NCBI RefSeq assembly: GCF_000310205.1
Contig: NZ_AMXE01000034.1
Span: forward strand, 1-37,351
DNA: 37,351 nt
Direction of reading: 5' to 3'
Origin: Thauera linaloolentis 47Lol = DSM 12138
Lineage (GTDB): Bacteria > Pseudomonadota > Gammaproteobacteria > Burkholderiales > Rhodocyclaceae
Part shown: one piece after another, positions 33,680-37,351 of the stretch
Layout: each line of letters opens with the position of its first letter
Position numbering within the stretch: the first letter of the stretch is position 1
The notes under the pieces: generated by a model
What the model was told of the DNA's origin: nothing
Database searches by the model: none
The model's input: the letters and a program-made list of their open reading frames with translations, nothing else
Program-made: the position numbers and the translations under genes

Positions 33680-34099
33680 TCAGTCGGCCTCGGCGATCTC
33701 GCACTCGTGGATGATTTCGGCGGTCTTGCCGAGCATGATCGAGGCCGAGCAGTATTTTTCCGCCGACAGGTGGATCGCACGCTCCACCGCCTCGCGCTTC
33801 AAGTTGCGCCCCGTCACGGTGTAGATGAAGCGGATGCGGGTGAACACCTTCGGATCGGTATCCGCGCGTTCGGCTTCCAGGCGGACGCTGCAGCCGCGCA
33901 CGTCGTGGCGGCCGCGCTTGAGGATGAGCACCACGTCAAAGGCCGTGCAGCCGCCCGCGCCTGCCAGCATCAATTCCATTGGCCGTGGCGCGAGGTTGCG
34001 CCCGCCGGCGTCCGGGGCGCCATCCATCGCAACGAGGTGGCCGGAGCCGGTTTCGGCGATGAAGCTCATGCCGTCGGACCATCTGATGGTGCATTCCAT
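33680..34099 (-). CDS. OsmC family peroxiredoxin-like protein
   Basis: This 139-residue protein has the OsmC/YhfA fold signature with two redox cysteines, Cys51 in LAGAGGCTAFDVVLILK and Cys117 in EKYCSASIMLGKTAEI. OsmC/Ohr proteins reduce organic hydroperoxides, but this sequence is nearer the YhfA branch, whose substrate is not established. AGGAGA lies 8 nt before the ATG. It is transcribed on its own, toward coq7, with the long non-coding region behind it. Confidence 0.88.
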   Translation of the reverse strand: MECTIRWSDGMSFIAETGSGHLVAMDGAPDAGGRNLAPRPMELMLAGAGGCTAFDVVLILKRGRHDVRGCSVRLEAERADTDPKVFTRIRFIYTVTGRNLKREAVERAIHLSAEKYCSASIMLGKTAEIIHECEIAEAD

Positions 34100-34335
34100 G
34101 TGTCGTCTCTCCTGTTCTAGGGCGCTGGGGCTGCCCGGGGCATGCCGCGGATTCTACCGGAGAGCCCGCTGCCGCGATCGGGCGGTGTTTTCGGGATGAG
34201 GGTTTCGCGACTGAGCGGATGGTCAGTACGGCACCGTATTCATGCGGTGCACAAAAAACGCTCTGGGGCGGTGTGGCTGGCGGTCAGGCATGCCGTGCAT
34301 CCCGATCTTTAGAGGAAGAAATTCACATATATAAC

Positions 34336-34383
34336 AATGTTTTGAATGTCGATAAGCGAGGTTTATCGAAAAATCAAAACATT
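34336..34383. repeat. 48-bp AT-rich nested palindrome next to a -10 element
   Basis: The outer arms are AATGTTTTGA (34336-34345) and TCAAAACATT (34374-34383), perfect over 10 bp. The inner arms are TCGATAA (34349-34355) and TTATCGA (34363-34369), perfect over 7 bp. They are joined by 3- and 4-base internal loops and a 7-base centre. It is strikingly AT-rich in a GC-rich chromosome and ends exactly where the TATAGT -10 element (34384-34389) begins, so it covers the -35 region. It may be an operator or a cruciform/attachment-like element. Confidence 0.6.
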
Positions 34384-34389
34384 TATAGT
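34384..34389 (+). promoter_or_regulatory. Candidate -10 element of the small RNA
   Basis: TATAGT is close to the TATAAT consensus, with transcription expected near 34396. A good -35 is missing at 16-18 bp upstream (GTTTAT/TTTATC), where the palindrome lies, so an activator may be needed. Nearest downstream signals are the folded RNA and its terminator. Confidence 0.4.
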
Positions 34390-34395
34390 GCGATG

Positions 34396-34552
34396 CACAA
34401 ATTGTTCTTGCGCGAGGATGGCTGGCTCTGGATAATGCAACCCAGTCGGATCGCTGACGCGGCAACAACGACGCGCCGATCCAAATGGTGTCTCCTCCAC
34501 CCTCCTCCTTTGGTGTGGATTTAACGCAGTCCTAGCGGACTGCGTTTTTTTT
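34396..34552 (+). ncRNA. Candidate small RNA with CU-rich anti-Shine-Dalgarno loop
   Basis: This is about 157 nt of non-coding DNA between osmC and rplM. By eye it folds into successive stems. The first is GGCTGG (34420-34425) with CCAGTC (34442-34447). The second is GGATCG (34448-34453) with CGATCC (34477-34482). The third is CCAAA (34481-34485) with TTTGG (34509-34513), whose loop carries TCTCCTCCACC and CTCCTCC, complementary to Shine-Dalgarno sequences. A strong intrinsic terminator closes it. GGTG at 34487 and at 34512 can each pair with the CACC at 34498, so alternative folds exist. Such loops are typical of trans-acting riboregulators (for example alphaproteobacterial cuckoo RNAs), but I cannot assign a known family. 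No credible ORF fits. Confidence 0.55.
34523..34552 (+). terminator. Strong intrinsic terminator upstream of rplM
   Basis: AACGCAGTCC and GGACTGCGTT form a perfect 10-bp stem with loop TAGC, followed by eight T residues (34545-34552). It ends the candidate small RNA and separates it from the rplM promoter 30 bp downstream. Confidence 0.9.
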
Positions 34553-34581
34553 GCTTGTTCTACTTGTGTGCGTCTTAATGA

Positions 34582-34611
34582 TTGACACGCAAGTGGTGAT
34601 CTCAGTAAGAT
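34582..34611 (+). promoter_or_regulatory. Sigma-70 promoter of rplM-rpsI
   Basis: A perfect TTGACA (34582-34587) is followed after 18 bases by TAAGAT (34606-34611), giving a transcript start near 34618 and a leader of about 50 nt before rplM. It is the best housekeeping promoter in the window and follows the terminator at once. Confidence 0.65.
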
Positions 34612-34668
34612 TGCGAGCTTTCCGTTTGACGGCCTGCATATCCGGCCTGACAAAAATCGAGGTTTTAC

Positions 34669-35097
34669 ATGAAGACGTTTTCTGCCAAGCCGCACGAGGT
34701 CAAGCGCGACTGGTTCGTTGTCGACGGCACGGACAAGGTGCTTGGCCGTCTTGCCGCCGAAGTCGCTCGCCGTCTGCGCGGCAAGCACAAGGCCATTTAC
34801 ACCCCCCACGTTGATACGGGCGACTTCATCGTCGTCGTCAACGTCGAAAAGCTGCGCGTGACCGGCAACAAGGCGCAGGACAAGAAGTACTACCGCCACT
34901 CGGGCTATCCGGGCGGTATCTACGAAACCAACTTCACCAAGCTCCAGCAGCGCTTCCCCGAGCGCGTGCTCGAAAAGGCGGTGAAGGGCATGCTGCCGAA
35001 GGGCCCGCTGGGCTACGCCATGCTGAAGAAGCTGAAGTGCTACGCGGGTCCGTCGCATCCGCATACCGCTCAGCAGCCGCAACTTCTCGAGATCTGA
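34669..35097 (+). CDS. rplM: 50S ribosomal protein L13
   Basis: This 142-residue protein matches the length and sequence of bacterial L13: [48 protein letters not shown] and [23 protein letters not shown] are the recognisable blocks (each read as short motifs). It is an early-assembly protein of the large subunit that binds 23S rRNA. It is co-transcribed with rpsI, 14 bp downstream, the universal bacterial pairing. In E. coli L13 represses its own operon; the short leader here (GGCC...GGCC pairing near 34633-34648) could serve that, but this is not shown. Confidence 0.98.
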   Translation: MKTFSAKPHEVKRDWFVVDGTDKVLGRLAAEVARRLRGKHKAIYTPHVDTGDFIVVVNVEKLRVTGNKAQDKKYYRHSGYPGGIYETNFTKLQQRFPERVLEKAVKGMLPKGPLGYAMLKKLKCYAGPSHPHTAQQPQLLEI

Positions 35098-35111
35098 CAG
35101 GAGCCGATTAA

Positions 35112-35504
35112 ATGGCTGTGACTTACAACTACGGAACCGGCCGCCGCAAGACTGCGGTTGCCCGTGTGTTCATCAAGCCGGGTACCGGCAGCATCATTGT
35201 CAACGGCAAGCCGGTGGATGAGTTCTTCTCGCGCGAGACCGGCCGCATGGTCGTGCGCCAGCCGCTGGTGCTGACCGGCAACGAAGGCAAGTTCGACATC
35301 CTGGTGAACGTGACGGGCGGTGGCGAGTCCGGCCAGGCGGGTGCTGTGCGTCATGGCATTACCCGCGCGCTGGTCGACTACAATGCCGAACTGAAGGGTG
35401 AATTGCGCGCTGCTGGATTCGTTACGCGCGATGCCCGCGAAGTCGAGCGCAAGAAGGTCGGTCTACGCAAGGCCCGTCGCGCCAAGCAGTTCTCGAAGCG
35501 CTGA
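35112..35504 (+). CDS. rpsI: 30S ribosomal protein S9
   Basis: This 130-residue S9 has [19 protein letters not shown] at the N-terminus, [19 protein letters not shown] in the middle and the basic C-terminal tail ending [17 protein letters not shown], whose last residues reach the ribosomal P site and contact tRNA. The length is standard. AGGAG lies 8 nt upstream of the ATG. The gene ends the L13-S9 operon at an intrinsic terminator 19 bp downstream. Confidence 0.98.
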   Translation: MAVTYNYGTGRRKTAVARVFIKPGTGSIIVNGKPVDEFFSRETGRMVVRQPLVLTGNEGKFDILVNVTGGGESGQAGAVRHGITRALVDYNAELKGELRAAGFVTRDAREVERKKVGLRKARRAKQFSKR

Positions 35505-35523
35505 TCGCTTCCGGTTGCGTACG

Positions 35524-35549
35524 AAAGCCGTCCCGCGGGGCGGCTTTTT
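35524..35549 (+). terminator. Intrinsic terminator of rplM-rpsI
   Basis: AAAGCCG and CGGCTTT form the stem, with an inner CCC/GGG pairing, followed by a T-run (35545-35549). It lies 19 bp after the rpsI stop. Confidence 0.85.
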
Positions 35550-35728
35550 GCTTTGCGCTGGCGCCGCGCCTCCTCGAGAGCCGTGGCGGAGGGTGGTGGG
35601 CTCTGCGAGAGGTGTCCTGGGCGCCGCGGCGGTCGAGTGATGTTGCATCGTCATCACTTCTTCACTGTGGCCGGCGCGTTCGGGGTGCGATAATCGCGGT
35701 CAGGTCCTGATTGCAAAGAGGAAACGAG

Positions 35729-36766
35729 ATGATCAAGGTTGGTGTTGTCGGCGGTACCGGTTACACGGGCGTGGAGTTGTTGCGTCTGCTTTCGCGCCAT
35801 CCGCAGGTCGAATTGACCGCGATCACGTCGCGCGGCGAGGCTGGCATGCCAGTGGCCGAGATGTTTCCGAGCCTGCGCCGTCGTGTCGATCTGAAGTTCG
35901 TTACTCCTCAGGATGCCCAACTCGAGAAGTGTGACGCGGTGTTCTTCGCTACGCCGAACGGGATTGCGATGAAGCAGGCGGCCGAACTCGTTGCGGCCGG
36001 CGTGCGAGTGATCGATCTGGCTGCCGATTTCCGTATCCGCGATGTGGCTGAGTGGCAGAAGTGGTACGGCATGGAGCATGCGGCGCCCGCACTTGTCGCC
36101 GAGGCGGTGTATGGCTTGCCTGAGGTGAATCGCGAGCAGATCCGCAACGCGCGTGTTCTGGCCAATCCCGGGTGCTATCCGACAGCTGTTCAGCTCGGTT
36201 TCCTGCCCTTGGTCGAAGCGGGCGTGATCGACGCCGATCATCTGATCGCCGATGCCAAGTCCGGCGTGTCCGGCGCGGGGCGCAAGGCGGAGGTGCATAC
36301 GCTGCTGCCGGAGGCGGCCGATAGTTTCAAGGCCTATGGCGTGGCGGGACACCGCCACTTGCCGGAGATTCGCCAGGGCTTGTCGCTTGCGGCGGGCCGG
36401 ACCGTGGGGCTGACTTTCGTGCCGCATCTGACGCCGATGATCCGCGGCATTCATGCCACGCTGTATGGCCGAATCAAGCCGGGAATCGAGCTGCCGGACC
36501 TGCAGGCCTTGTTCGAGAAGCGCTATGCCGGAGAGGCCTTCGTCGATGTGATGCCTGCGGGCAGTCATCCCGAAACGCGTTCGGTGCGCGCCTCGAACCT
36601 GTGTCGCATTGCCGTTCATCGCCCGCAGGGCGGCGATACGGTCGTCGTGTTGTCGGTCATCGATAATCTGGTCAAGGGGGCTGCCGGGCAGGCCGTGCAG
36701 AACCTCAACATCATGTTCGGTTTCGACGAAGAGGCCGGACTGGACATCGTCCCGGTCAGTCCCTGA
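35729..36766 (+). CDS. argC: N-acetyl-gamma-glutamyl-phosphate reductase
   Basis: This 345-residue enzyme catalyses the third step of arginine synthesis, NADPH-dependent reduction of N-acetylglutamyl phosphate to the semialdehyde. It has the Rossmann start [20 protein letters not shown], the catalytic Cys149 in [24 protein letters not shown], the His-containing [10 protein letters not shown], and [12 protein letters not shown]. The length fits the type 1 family. The start at 35729 has GAGG about 6-9 nt upstream. It stands between rpsI and erpA as in many betaproteobacteria. Confidence 0.97.
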   Translation: MIKVGVVGGTGYTGVELLRLLSRHPQVELTAITSRGEAGMPVAEMFPSLRRRVDLKFVTPQDAQLEKCDAVFFATPNGIAMKQAAELVAAGVRVIDLAADFRIRDVAEWQKWYGMEHAAPALVAEAVYGLPEVNREQIRNARVLANPGCYPTAVQLGFLPLVEAGVIDADHLIADAKSGVSGAGRKAEVHTLLPEAADSFKAYGVAGHRHLPEIRQGLSLAAGRTVGLTFVPHLTPMIRGIHATLYGRIKPGIELPDLQALFEKRYAGEAFVDVMPAGSHPETRSVRASNLCRIAVHRPQGGDTVVVLSVIDNLVKGAAGQAVQNLNIMFGFDEEAGLDIVPVSP

Positions 36767-36858
36767 GGGGAACCTCGGGCATGCAACACGATCCGAGACT
36801 TTGACGATTGCAGAGCGGATGAAGCATCATCCGCCGCATACCCTACAGAGGAGAAATC

Positions 36859-37209
36859 ATGAGCGCAGAAGTCGCAACCCCCGACATCCTTGTCTTTACC
36901 GACAGCGCAGCCGACAAGGTGCGCGAACTGATCGAGGAGGAGGGCAATCCCGAACTGAAGTTGCGCGTGTTCGTCAGTGGCGGCGGTTGTTCGGGTTTCC
37001 AGTACGGTTTCACCTTTGACGAGGAGGTGAACGAGGACGATACGACCTACGAGAAGAATGGTGTGATGCTCTTGATCGATTCGATGAGCTATCAGTACCT
37101 CGTTGGTGCGGAGATCGACTACACCGAGGGGCTCGAGGGGTCACAGTTCGTGATTCGCAACCCGAACGCTACCAGCACCTGCGGCTGCGGCTCGTCGTTC
37201 TCGGCCTGA
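36859..37209 (+). CDS. erpA: Iron-sulfur cluster insertion protein ErpA
   Basis: This 116-residue A-type carrier has the three cluster-binding cysteines Cys44 ([12 protein letters not shown]), Cys108 and Cys110 (STCGCGSSF). It passes Fe-S clusters to target enzymes; in E. coli it serves IspG/IspH and respiratory enzymes. The acidic motif [10 protein letters not shown] and [13 protein letters not shown] is typical of ErpA rather than IscA. AGAGGAG lies 7 nt before the ATG. The gene follows argC by 92 bp and is followed by two hairpins, the second a strong plus-strand terminator. Confidence 0.96.
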   Translation: MSAEVATPDILVFTDSAADKVRELIEEEGNPELKLRVFVSGGGCSGFQYGFTFDEEVNEDDTTYEKNGVMLLIDSMSYQYLVGAEIDYTEGLEGSQFVIRNPNATSTCGCGSSFSA

Positions 37210-37232
37210 GTATTTCCCGAACCGGGGACCAG

Positions 37233-37255
37233 AAAAAAGGGGCGCTTTGCGCCCC
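37233..37255 (-). terminator. Minus-strand intrinsic terminator near the right edge
   Basis: GGGGCGC (37239-37245) and GCGCCCC (37249-37255) form a 7-bp stem with loop TTT. On the minus strand it is followed by six T residues (A-run at 37233-37238), the arrangement of a terminator for a gene entering from beyond the right edge. Confidence 0.6.
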
Positions 37256-37269
37256 TCAGACTGCTGACG

Positions 37270-37299
37270 AACCCCCGTTTTTCGGGGGTTTTGTTTTTT
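37270..37299 (+). terminator. Intrinsic terminator of erpA
   Basis: AACCCCCG (37270-37277) and CGGGGGTT (37283-37290) form a perfect 8-bp stem with a T5 loop, followed by TTGTTTTTT. It is the likely end of the erpA transcript, 60 bp after the stop codon. Confidence 0.88.
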
Positions 37300-37351
37300 C
37301 AGAGGTTGTTGCTGGTCTGCGAGAGGCTTTCGGCCGTAAATGGGCCCGATG

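Noticed and set aside
34219-34524. 101-residue open frame across the palindrome and small RNA
   Set aside because: No ribosome site, no recognisable protein character, and it runs through the palindrome and the folded RNA region; better explained as chance.
1-37351. CRISPR array, insertion sequence, tRNA or rRNA genes
   Set aside because: No regular spaced repeats, transposase motifs or tRNA/rRNA-like sequence were seen.

Overview
The window is GC-rich chromosomal DNA from a betaproteobacterium, most likely Rhodocyclales (Thauera/Azoarcus/Aromatoleum type). That placement is an inference from protein character and gene neighbourhoods: divergent glnE/yhdP, yhdP-nitrilase-tldD, rppH-CNP1-coq7, rplM-rpsI-argC-erpA. 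No rRNA, tRNA, CRISPR array, transposase or prophage gene was seen.

Layout. (1) 33-6551, minus strand: an accessory iron/heme block made of an ECF sigma factor, a FecR-type anti-sigma factor, a very large TonB-dependent receptor with an STN signalling domain, and a secreted protein that looks like a hemophilin (Slam-dependent heme-binding protein). (2) 6790-9477, minus: phosphomannomutase/phosphoglucomutase, a small zinc-finger protein and the branched-chain aminotransferase ilvE. (3) 9659-11905, plus: a NudJ-like Nudix hydrolase, an exported protein of unknown family with a possible Cys-His-Asp triad, and mnmA. (4) 11921-18059, minus: an unknown cytoplasmic protein, SixA phosphatase, a CYTH-CHAD protein and glnE. 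(5) 18303-24718, plus: yhdP, a nitrilase-family amidase and tldD. (6) 24766-28286, minus: the glrK-qseG-glrR two-component operon followed by a gene for a 61-residue secreted peptide. (7) 28637-29245, plus: a bactofilin. (8) 29290-31691, minus: a lytic transglycosylase and proS. (9) 31863-33613, plus: rppH, a CNP1-like protein and coq7; then osmC on the minus strand. (10) 34100-34668: non-coding DNA with a large AT-rich palindrome and a likely terminated small RNA. (11) 34669-37209, plus: rplM-rpsI, argC and erpA.

Main points of interest. First, the left-edge block combines cell-surface signalling (sigma/FecR/STN receptor) with a hemophilin-like cargo, like the Serratia has system but with a different hemophore fold. 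Second, the bactofilin gene, divergent from glrK, has a good sigma-54 -24/-12 promoter and two perfect TGTC-N10-GACA motifs, the sequence recognised by E. coli GlrR. This suggests that GlrR and sigma-54 control a cytoskeletal protein here. Third, a probable 157-nt RNA upstream of rplM shows CU-rich anti-Shine-Dalgarno motifs in a loop, and its promoter abuts a 48-bp nested palindrome.

All calls come from reading sequence and translations by eye; no database search or folding program was run.
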